A stretch of 64,000 nt of DNA from Toxorhynchites rutilus septentrionalis (Eukaryota > Arthropoda > Insecta > Diptera > Culicidae): the NCBI RefSeq assembly GCF_029784135.1, contig NC_073746.1, forward strand, positions 61,044,097 to 61,108,096, read 5' to 3'. A program made the position numbers and the translations under genes. Below are positions 42,711 to 55,700 of this stretch, piece after piece (the first letter of the stretch is position 1; each line of letters begins with the position of its first letter). The notes beneath the pieces were generated by a model. It was not told the origin of the DNA and made no database searches. It saw nothing but the letters and a program-made list of their open reading frames with translations.

Positions 42711-43900
42711 TTGAAAATGCCGAAGGGAAAAGTGCGCATGGAGAGAGAAGAAAAACAAATCGATGCATTTCACCAGGAAAATGTTAATATCAGAGAAATT
42801 GCTCGTCGGATTGGGCGATCCTATCCAGTAGGGCTCAATTATTTGGCGAATCCTCAAGGATACGGTAAGAAGGAGAGAACTCCACGTAAATCGAAGCTCT
42901 CTGACCTGGACAAGCGGGAAATAGTTAGTATGCAAATAAAGTAATATTTCAACTTCTCTAATATTCGAGTAACAATTTGTCAAATCCTAAAAATCCTCAC
43001 ATAAATAGGGTTTGAAAGATTAAAGCTCCTCATCTTACACCTTCTCACATCGGAAGACGTCTGAGTTTTGCCAAAGCTCACATGAACCGACAGTGGGTCA
43101 TGGTATGTTGTGACAAAGAATGTTTCCAAAAGAATACATTTTGCTATATAATATAACGAAAAGTTCTTCAATGTATAGGTTATCTTCACTGACGAAAAAA
43201 GTTCAGTTTGGATGGCCTTCATGGTTTAAACGGGTAACGGCGTTCTTTTCATTCTTTGCATCTTTTTCCGTAAATCACGCCGTTACCCGTTTAAACCATG
43301 AAGGCCATCCAAACTGAACTTTTTTGAAAGGAACAGTATTTTTCAACCCTGAATTTTAGTGGTGGCTCGTGCATGGTTTGGGCGGGATTCTGTGCAATCG
43401 GAAAGCTTCTGGAATCTTCTCTCCTACCTTTTTTAAGTGGATATTGTCACCAAAAATTCACATTCCAGCAAAACAATGCTACTATTCATACCAGCAAGTA
43501 AACTAAGCAATGGATCAAGGACCAAAAATTTGATTTTTTGGACCGGCTCGCTCTCCAGACTTGAATCCTGTTCATAATCTTAGGGGGGATCTATGTACGC
43601 AAAATCTACACTGAGGGAAAACGGTACACCACGATTGAAGAACTCAAGGTCGCAATTCCCGAAAAATGGAAAAATATCGAGAAATCCGTTCAGCAGAATT
43701 TGGTAAACAGTATTCCAACACGAATTTTCGAGGTTATTAGTCGAAATGGCAAGGTTGCCAATTATTGACATGTAAATCAGCCGATCGTTTTGAATTTTTC
43801 ATTGATAATACTTATGACTTCTGGACTGGTCTTATAGAAACTGGACAGCTGAAATTACCATATTTAAGCACAAAAAATAAACAAACAACTCTTTTGAACG
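42711..43900 (+). pseudogene. Tc3-like transposase relic
   Basis: Starts at ATG 42717: MPKGKVRMEREEKQIDAFHQ, then IREIARRIGRSYPVGLNYLA and GYGKKERTPRKSKLS, the Tc3-type N-terminal helix-turn-helix and linker. Later fragments: IFTDEKSSVW (first Asp motif, ~43182), QQNNATIHTSK-like (second Asp motif, ~43470), and TIEELKVAIPEKWKNIEKSV with NSIPTRIFEVISRNG (C-terminus, ~43630-43765). The frame is broken many times, and a perfect inverted repeat interrupts the region after the first Asp. Confidence 0.8.
43195..43325. repeat. Perfect 49-bp inverted repeat with 33-bp loop
   Basis: Arms 43195-43243 (AAAAAAGTTCAGTTTGGATG... to ...GGGTAACGGCGT) and 43277-43325 are exact reverse complements over 49 bp. 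The loop is a pyrimidine-rich 33 bp (TCTTTTCATTCTTTGCATCT...). The arm is the transposase segment after the first Asp motif, so one arm is an inverted copy of the other. RNA or single-stranded DNA from it would form a long stable hairpin. Confidence 0.97.
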
Positions 43901-44650
43901 AAATTGATGTTAAATATACTTTATTCTAAGCATTCAACAATGTATGAATGTATCTTGTTGAAATTCTAACTGTTTGTGGTGCAACGAAATAGATGTTCAG
44001 TAAATTTAGTTTTTTGAAATGAAGTGTTCGGAATTTGAGTCGAAATGGTACTTTTTTACAGCGAAATTGGAATCTTTTGAAGCATTTCTGACAAGTGGGA
44101 ATGGAATTTCATATTCACTTCGTAAAATGAAAGCATTTTCACTGACACGGAAACCTTGCTTGTTTGAACAACTATTTTCATTTGTGTGAGTAATTTTGGC
44201 GTAAGATATGTTAAATTAGAGACCATTTCAATAATGTAGGAAAGTAATGACAATGGAAATGATTGTGTATGGTTGAATCATAATGATAATGTGGATTGAA
44301 GTGAATATCGAATGAATATCATTACTGGTAATGTCAATACGGATGATCGTGTAAGGGCCGCTTCATCGTTTCGTCAGTGTCCGATGTTGATATTGAATGA
44401 ACTGGTATATTAATATCAATGAATAAAAACAAATAAGGAATATTTCCTTTTGTTTACATTCCATGAACGCAGAGCAGAACGAAGAAGAGAATGAACGAAA
44501 CTGAATGAATTTACTGTCAGTGGCTTGCTGTGATCGTGAGGCTTGGCGTTGGTTCATTTTCGGTATCCCGAATGCAATAGTATAATGATCGCATGTGGTC
44601 TGCAATTCAGGCGTTTGATTGACTGGTGTGAAACAGATATTTCCAAGCAC
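43900..44650. other. Intergenic, nothing recognised
   Basis: AT-rich, no gene; some ATGAATATCATT/AATGATATTC-type dyads near 44310-44420. Confidence 0.3.
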
Positions 44651-44654
44651 TGGT

Positions 44655-44737
44655 CACGAGTTCAATTCTCACTCCCGAATGGAGTGAGTGAAGTAAAGCC
44701 GTGGTCCTAATGACGAACCAGCCAAAATGCTGTCGTA
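44655..44737 (+). repeat. tRNA-derived SINE (second family), partial copy 2
   Basis: GGTCACGAGTTCAATTCTCA (B box) then CTCCCGAATGGAGTG and GACGAACCAGCCAAAATGCT match the minus-strand SINE at 12906-13052. The A-box half is missing. Confidence 0.7.
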
Positions 44738-44744
44738 ACCAGGG

Positions 44745-45620
44745 ATGGTTAAAAATCACATTCAACGATCAATGAATAAGTATATCCCTCTAGTCGGATG
44801 TTTTTAAATCACCCCCAGCAGGCGATGCTCTTCTATTCTTCATATGTACACAGAGAGAATACTTGGAACGGTGAGTTACCAAGATCTCAAAAAGTCAATA
44901 TGAAAGAGGAATCCCCACTGTATGCACTCTCGAAGCATTACTTCTACTACTCAAGGTTTATCGTGAGTGCAAGCCACGAACGATTAATCCCATTCCATAG
45001 AGCGGATGATGAGTTCTTGATCGGAAAGTGTACAAGAGACGATCAACTGAAATCTTACGACACTCGTCGAGGGATTTTTAATTCTCTATTGCACTGACCG
45101 CAGTGAGTGGCTGACTCAGTATCGTGTCGATTTTATTTTGCTGTTGTTTCCCGTCCGACAGCCAGCAGACGGGTAATCGGTGCAATTGATTAATTTTATA
45201 GTTTAGTTTTTCCAATAGTAATTCAATTAGTGACTTCACGAAACACCTTTCGAATTCGATTGAATTTCAGACCCTTTCTTATATTGTAGATAAAACGGAT
45301 CACATATTTGATTAATTCAACTCTGTGTGGTTGCGTTCTTCGCTGTGAATAAATGTAATGAATTAGTATGGACGTATGTTATTCATATATCGTGGACTTC
45401 GGACATATGTGGCAGTAGATTTATCGAACGACTAATATTTTTTTTTCATATTCCTTTAAACTTGTGTCTCTGAGGTGTGTATACTATTTTGACCGCAGAT
45501 TTGCTTGGCCGAATGCATACTGTTGGAACAATCGGTGTCGCAGCAAATGATTATCAACATTCTACCTAATCATCAAACGGTATGCGAAGAATTTCAGTGA
45601 ACTGACGGCATTGGAATATA
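44745..45620. other. Intergenic, one unassigned 99-codon frame
   Basis: The frame 44798-45097 (plus) has no recognised domain. No repeats were identified. Confidence 0.3.
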
Positions 45621-45625
45621 TGCTT

Positions 45626-45787
45626 AGTGAGTCGGTTTGTTGAAAAGCCCTAAGTCTGTAGTTACAAATAAGGTGTTGAAATTATTAAAAAATTTTATGT
45701 TTTTTAAGTGAGTCGGTTTGTTGAAAAGCCCTAAGTCTGTAGTTACAAATAAGGTGTTGAAATTATTAAAAATATTTTATATTATTT
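45626..45787 (+). repeat. 81-bp tandem duplication
   Basis: AGTGAGTCGGTTTGTTGAAA begins at 45626 and 45707; the two 81-bp units are almost identical and differ mainly at their AT-rich ends. Confidence 0.95.
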
Positions 45788-45805
45788 ATATTATATTATT
45801 TTTTA

Positions 45806-45870
45806 GGTTTTTCTTACGCGGATTTTCCAATTAACGCGGTTTTTTTACGCGGATTTTCCAATTTTTACGT
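45806..45870 (-). repeat. Fragment of the TTGGAAAATCCGCG MITE
   Basis: AGGTTTTTCTTACGCGGATT, TTCCAATTAACGCGG and a second TTTACGCGGATTTTCCAATT are the reverse complement of the subterminal array at 30310-30480. Only an end is present. Confidence 0.85.
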
Positions 45871-46079
45871 GCCGAATAATCATCTGGTGACTGATTAAAA
45901 GTTAGCTCGAATTAGGGGCGCATTGACACTAATAGAAGGTGGATTTTATAATCCTTTAACACATGTGATTTTGAAAACATATACTATAAAACTACTGTAA
46001 ATCATGAAAAAGACAATTTTATTTAATTGTTTTGAAACATTGGAATACCTGATTTGACAAAGGTGTGCTGAATTAGAGC

Positions 46080-46160
46080 ATTCAAAAAAGTGGACAAACC
46101 ATGATCATATTTTCGACTGGACAAACCATGATCATATTTTCGACTGGACAAACCACAATC
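46080..46160 (+). repeat. 28-bp tandem repeat, three units
   Basis: TGGACAAACCATGATCATAT with TTTCGAC spacers occurs twice exactly, then once as TGGACAAACCACAATCAT. Period 28 bp. Confidence 0.9.
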
Positions 46161-46164
46161 ATTT

Positions 46165-49100
46165 ACCTTATCTTTTTTGTAATCAGATACAAGTTTTTTT
46201 TTTGCGAATATAACTTGAAAACCGTATGTATTCTTTCATTATTTTACTGATATGCTACAGACTTTCTTTAAAAATACTAACAGGGGGGAAGCACTGGGAT
46301 TAATTTTCGTTAAGGGGGAATTAACCAAAAAAGGTTGAAAGCCACTGATTTAAAGACTCGATTCTATACAAATGATAATTGAAAACATAAACTTTGCAAA
46401 TATGTTGAATTTTGCTAGAGATGATGAACCTAAATGTATTGAACCGATTGAACTGTTTTGTGACGTCTGGCAATACTCAAATATTTTCTCATAGGGAAAA
46501 TTTCAATCGCGTACTCGATATAGTCAGATGATTGAATTTGGTCAATAAACATTAGATTATACTTCCAAGATAAAATCCCTCTCGATTTTGTGTTGTTTAT
46601 CTGTGAAATATTTTGGCCTTTTTTCGTCCCTTCATTCTGTCAAACTTTTTCTCGAGATGATTACTTCCGTGTTTCGAACGAACCCTTCCCACTGGACTCA
46701 CGCTGAAAGCTACAATATTCCCCATCTCACTTTTCTCTTGCCAGTCTGAGTGATTTCCGTTTTTCAACTGAAATGGAAATCTCAGAAATACAACGAGTCT
46801 TTGATGGGAACATAATCATGTTCGACCACATTAACGAGAAAGTTTGTGCGGTACCCCTTTACCGGGATAGGAAAATGTAATGTCGTTGAGTAGCAAAGAA
46901 ATTACTTTATTGAAGCTGCAAATCGCCAGAAGTTTTTTCAGATAAATTATAAGGAGTATGGCGTAGCTTTGAAGTGAAACTTTTCCAGGTTTTCAATCGA
47001 GACTTTCTATTTATTCTGATTCTGATTTGCTATCAACCTGACTACGACAGAGGGCAGTTAACTACGCTCATAAAATATTCACTGAGACGTTATCGATCCC
47101 TAGTCGATCGTTTTGTGAAGGCCTGTACAAGAAAATATATACCCTGCATTGCTAAACATTGAACGATATTCGCGCCATTTGATTTGAATCGTTTCGGCGG
47201 AAAGGAAAAAAAATGGCAAAGGTAATTTATATGGGAACAAGAAGCTAAACAGTCGTGTTTACGATTGTATCTTAAACTCGGGGAGTGTTCAGGCTTTCCA
47301 TCGTACACAAGGTTATGCAGTGTACACATGGTACGGAATGTTGATGTTTTCCAAACAGAAATAAATGAGAACATTTTCTTGGCAGTCACAAACTTCTCAC
47401 CGAAAACAAATTACGGTATTTGCTCGAACAAAAAGAAAAACATATTGCTGTCAATCCTTGCACTAAATTCTCTATTTCAAAATTGGTTTTTTGCTCATCA
47501 CAAAACAATAAACTGAAAAAAAGTTAGGCAAAGGTACCGTTCGGCAAAATTTATTGGCGAGACTTCAAAACCCGGTGTTACATTTCTCAGCGTTTCAGCT
47601 CCGGAATGTTCGCCCCCCAACTGTCGATTCCGTCATCCGTCCTGGCGGAGAGCGTGTACAAAGTTGCGCCTTCCTTTAAAGGGGATGAATCGTTTGTCTC
47701 CTTCTGCTGACACCACCACCACCGCCACAACCAGATACTATCTAAATGGAGTTGGATGAGTTTGGATTCAATTTTCCCGGCGCCCAAAATATCAAAGCGA
47801 GCCGAAAATATGGGATGGAAAGTTAAAACAGACCTCATCAGCAATTGCTCGTGAGCTCGTGGGCAAGCTGTGTGTAATCAACGTTAGTATGCTTTGGAAA
47901 ACTTTTGGTTTTTGAATAATGAATTGGTGTAGCTAATCACTCGCAGGAGGAATGAAATGAGCTGTGGAAGTGAATCTCGTTTAAAGTTGATGTTTACTGT
48001 CTGCTTTAACTAGCGTCGAATGATCGAAGTGGACAAAAAAACCACTTCATATGTGCCAAATTAAATTACCACTAAATCACATCCGCGCACAATCGACTGT
48101 CTCACACCCCCACGATTCAATTCACTAGAGAGAGGAAGTGGCAGAGAGAGCGAATGATTAATGTCTTGATTTCCTTTTTTTCACTTTTCCGCCGCGGGAA
48201 GTTCCTTGGCTGGGACTTTGTGATATTCTTTACTGCTTATTTGCGGTTATTTCGAATGCCATGTTTCGGCACTGATTCGTGGCTGCCCAAACACAGACAC
48301 CTGCTATGGCTCAAGTCGGGAAAGTTTCCCCCAGCCGACAATATCTACACGTCAAACGTAAAACTGGAAGAGAAATGGCGGTTAGATGTTAGGTGGGAGT
48401 AATGTTCAACGCTGATGGCATACTTATTTTCAAAGGATCTTTGCTGTGCTATGCTTAATCAAGAGTACGCCACAGCTCATAATATGCTAGAGATTAGTGG
48501 CCTGGAGACTCACCTTCCACCAAAATATAACATTAGCTTCAATAACGACATTTCTGGAATATTAATCTACACTCCTCGTTACTGTGTTGTCGATTTTCGT
48601 TTAGCTAAGTGTTTGCATGTATTAGCTTCTTGGTCAGGATGATACTTGTTGAGATGCTCAAAGTACTCTATTTGTCGAATGTTTCTTGGCACCAATAAAA
48701 GTTTTCAGATTGGGAAATAGATGGAAGTTAGATCGATTCAAATCGAAAGAGTTAGGAGGATGAGATAGTGAATGAAGTTTTCGGGTGGTTTGTGTTCGAG
48801 TTCGGATAGCAACATTAGTGTATTTTTTTTATTTGCTTCTTCGGAAGATAGACAATCAGCACTATTCTCTTCGTGTTCCTTCCTAATGACAATACTAAAG
48901 CTCTAGTCTGAATTCACTCTCCGATTTTTTAAACAATCACGATTTGTGAAAGGAGCAAATAGTCTGCTTCACGTTGTTAATTAAACGGAAATTTCATGGC
49001 AGCACAACTAAAATCGCATGTGATAAATAAATTGCTTTTCTGTCATCATAACGCATTCATCAGTGGTTGCGACGGTGACATAAATTTATGAGTTTCATTC

Positions 49101-49793
49101 CGGGGCCTGTCCCATCCATTCGGTTTCTATTCTACTTCGATTTCATCAATCAGTTATTTTCATCAGAAAATTGACACATCTGTGTTGCATATAGTTTTGG
49201 ATAATATTCCGCATCCATTCGCATCCAACAGAATAATTGAATTATTCTAGCTTCGCACACAATATGCACAAATGGCAATTTGTCTTACTTTTAACCTAAC
49301 GCTGTGGAACTATAAATGGATCCGTGTAAAACAGCACTGTGCATGCAGTAGCTATGACATGATAGCCCAATGCACCGTGCCTTGAAATGAATTCCACTCC
49401 TCGATGTTGTGGCAAGTGGCTCCCGAATCCACACGGACGCAAAAAAAAGAAGGGCACACAAACTAACCGGAACCGGTAAAGTTTTCATGAATAAAATCAA
49501 CATTGGAATGAATTGGGAACGATATGATTCCCTGAACATCATCCGTTAATGGTTCTGCGAAAGAGCAACAGATGTTCGCTTCGTTCGCTTGGTTTCATCC
49601 AGGAGGAAATGTGTGCTCGCTGTACCATCGCACAGAGGCGACTCGTTGAATAGAAGATGGGGAAGGTATCAAATCATCCTCAACTTGTCTAGATCACCAA
49701 CTCGTGTAAAGTTTCTAATGATATTATTTTTTTATTTAATGTTTTTTATCCTACAAGACTATTTAACATTACTTTGTTCCTTTTTTTTTTCAG
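46165..49793. other. Gene-free stretch upstream of the first TMEM65 exon seen
   Basis: Probably intron of TMEM65, since the exon at 49794 needs an upstream partner. I looked for the preceding exon, which should end in a residue block before GLINSLP, and found no convincing candidate. Open frames at 47265-47516, 48154-48402 and 48415-48642 show no domain. Confidence 0.4.
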
Positions 49794-52700
49794 TGGGACT
49801 AATAAATTCGCTGCCGTTCATCGGATTTGGTTTTCTTGACAATTTCACCATGATTATAGCGGTAAGTTTATGTATAGGTTAGGATAAATATGTTCAACAT
49901 GAGCATTTTGTGGAATCATTGAATCGTTCATCTGTATAGACCAGTGGAACCCAAACTTTTTACTTTTCACTATATCCTTCGATTACAATAAAAAGTCCGG
50001 CGACCCCTGATAGAAAAAACGAATAAATTAGGCAGAGGTGAATGAAATCAGTTTTGTCGTAATACTTCCTCAAACAGGAAGATATGGAGAGTAAAATCAA
50101 AAGCTGAAAACTAAGGACCAAAAACTGAAAATAATGACAGATATTGAACGCTTATAACATAACCATTTACTGATAGATCACAAAGATGATTGAATCAATT
50201 GATTGGAAATATTTCTATATTTTCCAAGAATGTTTTTTCCTGTGAACGAAAATACAACGCCCTATTTTTAAGCTTTGCTCCTGGTGCAAAGTGTTCTATA
50301 CCACCGTTTATTAAGCAGAAGAGTTTACGCTTTGGACTTGCAAATTCAAGCATCTAGAGACAGGAACAGCTCTCGTGTTATGAATCCAAAACCCCCTGTG
50401 ATGCAACATTGTTAAATAACGCTATATAAGACCGCTAATAACGGTTTATAAAAAAATAACCGTACGTAACGCTAATAAGACCGGTTGTCCTCTACGGGCA
50501 CGAAACTTGGACAATAGTCGAAGAGAACCTGCGAACACCATCTGTACAGGAGTAAGGCGTATGGAGGCGAAGAGACGTAGTTACCGTAACTCATCGGCGA
50601 ACACAGTATCCAGAAAGTAATCAAAGCTGGAAGGATACGCTGGGCAGGACATGTTGCAAGAATGTTGGACAACTATACTGCAAAAATGGTGTTCATCTGA
50701 AATCCGACTGGTATGAGACGACGAAGAGCGCAACGAGCAAGGAGGTTAGACCAAGAGTATCATGACATGGTGAGCACGGGGTGCTCGCGGAATTGGAGAG
50801 AGAGATAGTCACGATCCGAGTTAATTGGAGAAAAAATGTGAATCATGCCATGTTGTAAAGACGTTAAGCCAAAATACATAAAGGGTGTGTCACATCAAAT
50901 TGCATCACGGAAAAAAACGCTGTAGAAATTTAATTTTTAGGAATTATATCTTCAGCTTTCGCTTATAATCAGATAAGAGTGTATAGATCACGTTGGCCAT
51001 GCTTCACTGTCAATTTTTCATAAATTTGGAAAAATGTCGTCGAACGAAAAAGAGCGTCGTGAATTAATCCTGTGCACTCATTTCGAGAATCCGGAGTTGT
51101 CACATCGGGACATCGGTAAGATGCTGGGAATCGTCTAATCCACGGTCAGCAGAGTACTAAAACGATACTTCGAGAACCTAACCATCGACCGGAAGGTGAA
51201 GAACGGCAAAAATGGATGCACCGTCAGTGAAAAAGATCACAAGCGCGTAGTTAAGCAGTTTAGACGTGATCCGAGAAGTTCGGTCCGGAATGTCGCCAAT
51301 AAGCTGAATTTGTCAAGTTCATTCGTCCAGCGGACCAAGCAGCGGGAGGGCCTGCGTACATACAAGGTTCAGAAGGCTCCTAACCGCGACGAAAGGCAAA
51401 ACATGGTGGGGAAGACGCGAGCCCGGAAGCTGTACACCGAAATGCTGACGAAGCCGCATTGCCTGGTAATGGACGACGAAACCTACGTCAAAGCGGGCTT
51501 TCGTCAGCTGCCGGGCCTGTTGTTCTTCTCCGCAGAGGACAAATTCAGCGTTCCGGAGGAGATTCGCAAGCAGAAACTATCCAAGTTTGCCAAAAAGTAC
51601 ATGGTGTGGCAAGCGATCTGCTCTTGCGGAAAGCGGAGCGCCCTCTTCGTGATGACCGGCACGGTAAACGGGCAGGTTTACCTTAAGGAGTGCCTACAGA
51701 AGCGCTTACTACCACTATTGAAGCAGCACGAGGGCCCGACCATATTCTGGCCGGATCTCGCTTCGTGCCACAATTCAAAGGACGTGTTGGAGTGGTACGA
51801 AGCCAACGGGGTCACCTTCGTGCCAAAGGAAATGAACCCGCCCAACGCTCCGGAGCTTCGCCCAATAGAGAAATATTGGGCGATTATGAAGCAGGCCCTC
51901 CGGAAGAACCCAAAAGTTGTCAAATCGGAGGCGGACTTCAAGAGAAAATGGATTTCTGTTAAAAAAAAACTACAACCTGACGTTGTACAGAACCTTATGG
52001 ACGGGGTAAAGAGGAAGGTACGAGCATACGGGCTTGGGCTCGAAGTATGAATAAAAAGAAAATGACAAAAGTTGTTTAATAGTTTTTATTTTACTGTCTA
52101 AAATTTTCAAAAGGATCGGTCTACTGGGCGAATTTCTACAGCGTTTTTTCCGTGATGCAATTTGATGTGACACACCCTTTAAATAAACTCACTTGCGCAG
52201 ATCAAAAACTCACCGATGGTTCCTTTCCTTTTCGATGACCTAACGGGACTTGTGAAGTGTTATGGAACAAATAATGAAATCCAAACGACTGAAAGTGAAA
52301 TCTAAATCACCTCACATTCTACTGCTACCTGGAAATATTAAAATTGGATTTGCAACGAAATCCGCAATCAACAAGCAAGGAAATCCGCAAAATTTCCGAT
52401 GAAGGTGTCCTAGTATTTCGTACCAGCTATCGTGAGTTCTACTGTGGATTTTTAAAGAAATTGTTCATACAATCGCCTTTGACATATCGCACTCGTTACC
52501 TAACGTGTATTAACACGTATGTGATTTCCAACTTTCCGGATACAGTAGAACCCCGATTATCCGCGGAATAGTCGGGTTAGCTCACCGCGGATAACGCTGT
52601 AAATGACTAAAAATAAAATCCAAACACGAAAAAAAAGATATTTCGGCATGAAAACTATGTTCTATCAATACATAAATCATTAAACTATCCATCTACCAGG

Positions 52701-55700
52701 TCGAGTACACCAGTGATCAGATAATATGAAAGTCATGACCAAAATAAAAGTGTATGAGTCTATCATTCACCGACAAATTCGAGGAAGGCCTGTAGATTCA
52801 CTATGGAGCTTGCTTCCGCGGATAATCGGGGTTCTACTGTATAGCGAAGAAATGAACGGAGTTATACTTCCAAGCATTCGTCGATAAACAACATTTGCCC
52901 GGCCTTTGTGCAGATAAAATAAAGAATGAGTATTGACAATTGTGTCCAACGTCTTCTGCTGAAATTGTATAATCTGCATATCAAATAAAAGATCAAAGAT
53001 TGCATAACTCTTGGATGGAAATTATCGCTCAGTCGCAGAAGGAGCTTCCAATTTTGACCTTATTTGTGAAAAAAGTTGTTTGGATGTAAACAACGAAAAG
53101 AATATGTTTGGATGTGACCAATGAAGTTCTGGTCAATTATTCTAATAAATGAAAAGTTTTAAATTCGGAGCAAGTAGAGGTGGGGTGGATCTGATACGTT
53201 TGAAAGCGATTCAGGTTCCAGATACATATTAGGCTGTCAAAAAAATCCTGCGGTATTTCCGCGAGGTGTCGTTGTAAGCGCGTAGTTCTAGTTGTATTCA
53301 TTGTATCGATTCATACTATAGCTTGTTGGAAAGGTATTTTTGCGCGCTATAATATAGTCCTTGACAGTGTTTTGTTTGGTTAAGTCGTTCGTGAGTTATA
53401 GTGCAACAAAATAGACCCGTTTCTGAAGCGGATGGTGACTGGCGATGAAAAGTGGGTCACTTACGACAACGTGAAGTGCAAACGGTCGTGGTCGAAGCCC
53501 GCTGAAGCGGCTCAGACGGTGGCCAAGCCCTCATTAACGGCCAGGAAGGTTCTGCTGTGTGTTTGGTGGGATTGTCAAGGAATAATCTATTATGAGCTGC
53601 TTCCCTATGACCAAACGCTCAATTCGGACCTGTACTGTCAACAGCTGGACCGCTTGAAGGTAGCACTCATGAAGAAGAGGCCATCTTTGATAAACAGAGG
53701 CCGCATTGTCTTCCATCAGGACAACGCCAGGCCACACACTTCTTTGGTGACGCGCCAGAAGCTCCGGGAGCTCGGATGGGAGGTTCTTTTGCATCCGTCG
53801 TATAGTCCGGACCTTGCACCAAGTGACTACCACCTGTTTTTGTCCATGGCGAACGAGCTAGGTAGTCAGAAGTTAACCACAAAAGAGGCCTGTGAAAATT
53901 GGCTATCCGAGTTTTTTTTGCCAATAAGGAAGCGAGCTTCTATAACAGGGGTATTATGAAGTTGGCATCTCGTTGGGAACAAGTCATCGAACAAAACGGT
54001 GCATATTTGACTTAAAACAGATGATTGTAACTAATTTTATGAACAAATGAAAATTTTAAAAAAATACCGCAGGACTTTTTTGACAGCCTAATATATTCCA
54101 GAAACAATTCCGTATCTCCTGAATCCAATATCCAAGCAAAAATATGTTGCTGATATACACACCGTCCAATTTTTTGTCACATGCGGAACTTGGAAACATA
54201 AAGTAAAAAAACATTCGCAATTCGGGTTTCAAAAATCAATTTTTAACTAACGAAACGACACAATATTATTAAATTCATTTCTGTGAATCGGGAATTTCGT
54301 AAAATGAGGCGGGAAAAAGTCGGGAAAAATGCGGAAATTCAAAAATTAAAATTGGGTGGCCACCCTGAATACACAGATAAATTGTTTTTATGGGGTTTCC
54401 AATGCTCTAATTAGATTTCGGGAACCTATATACAAACCCCCACGTGACCTTTTTTGAACCTGTGAGATTGACATGAAACTCTTAGTACCAATTCCGAAAA
54501 TATGTTTTACACATTGAAAATGTGTACGTTATATCGAGGGTACGTTATAACGAGGGTATGTTATGTCGAAGTTCTCCTGTATTTAGGATTTCACAAACGC
54601 ATCATTTTGAGCTTCTCAGTCACCCTGATTCAGAACTTCGCAACTTACCATTTGTCAATGTTATGTTAGGCTCTAGTCAGAACAAAAAAAACATTATGTG
54701 GAGCACCAGATTTTGGTGTTGACTGTTGTCTGTGGAAAGGGGTGTTCCACTGGTTGCTAGTGAGGAAATCCAACTATATTGGACGGATGAAACTATGTTT
54801 GTTTAGCGCTAGAAAGCTGCTTTGAAAACTGGGTCGGATTGTTCTTTCGGCTGCAGTTTCATTCGAATCGGAGCCATCCGAAGTTGGCCGATTGACATGG
54901 AAATGCTTCACTACCAAGGAGATGCATAACTGTTGACGCCTTCGATTCCATCCGCCTTTTCATCTGATCACCACACGAAGCTGCATCAATGATGAAATGA
55001 TGAGTACACCATGACCACATTTCTTGGATATCTCAATGTTCAAAAACTTTTTCTTTGGTTTTCATATATCAATCGTGATGGCTTTTTGAATTAAAAACGA
55101 AAACACGCATCGAAGAAAACCATAGGTTTCAATTCGGTGCTTTTTCAATCAGAGCTCATCTGTTATTCCTCGTTTACGCCTCCGCTAAGCTCTACGCTAC
55201 GCCACTATCCCTGTAGAATTCGCCACCACCCATTTGCAGGCTGTTTCCATGTGAATTACCTTCCCATCCCTAACACACCCTCTCCGATTAACGTTCATTT
55301 GTTTCTTGTTCCGTTCCATGTCCATTTCCTGCAGGGAGATTACATCGAGCACACTCTCGGTCTGTTCATGTGCATCTCGACGATGGCAGCGGCCGCCCTG
55401 GGGAACACAATCAGCGACGTGATTGGCATCGGTTCGGCTTTCTACGTTGAAAAGCTGGCCGAAATGATTGGCGTGAGGCCACCCAAGATGACACCACTTC
55501 AGCTGGAACTGAAAACCAGCCGACGGGCAGCGAATATGGTAGGATGGCGCTCAGGCTGGCCGGCGCTTCACCGACTGTTGTTTACTTTGCACTAACCAAT
55601 TTAACTTTCACTAGGGACGCGTGGTCGGTATCACTATCGGGTGTCTGCTTGGGATGTGTCCACTCCTCTTCCGGGACGACGAAGAGGATGATGCGAAAAA

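Noticed and set aside
38195..42725. TGATCA near both LINE ends as target duplication
   Set aside because: The left copy does not abut the poly(A) end, so it is not a valid duplication.
44798..45097. 99-codon open frame
   Set aside because: No family resemblance and no transcript signals; not listed as a gene.
49589..49793. Upstream extension of the open frame into the TMEM65 exon
   Set aside because: The stretch ahead of 49794 is a polypyrimidine tract and CAG acceptor, so the open frame there is intron.
54340..54372. GGGTGGCCACCC palindrome as a transposon end
   Set aside because: A 12-bp palindrome alone, with no partner end found within the intron.
55137..55334. Open frame upstream of TMEM65 exon 55335
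   Set aside because: It precedes a TGCAG acceptor and does not match TMEM65; intron read-through.
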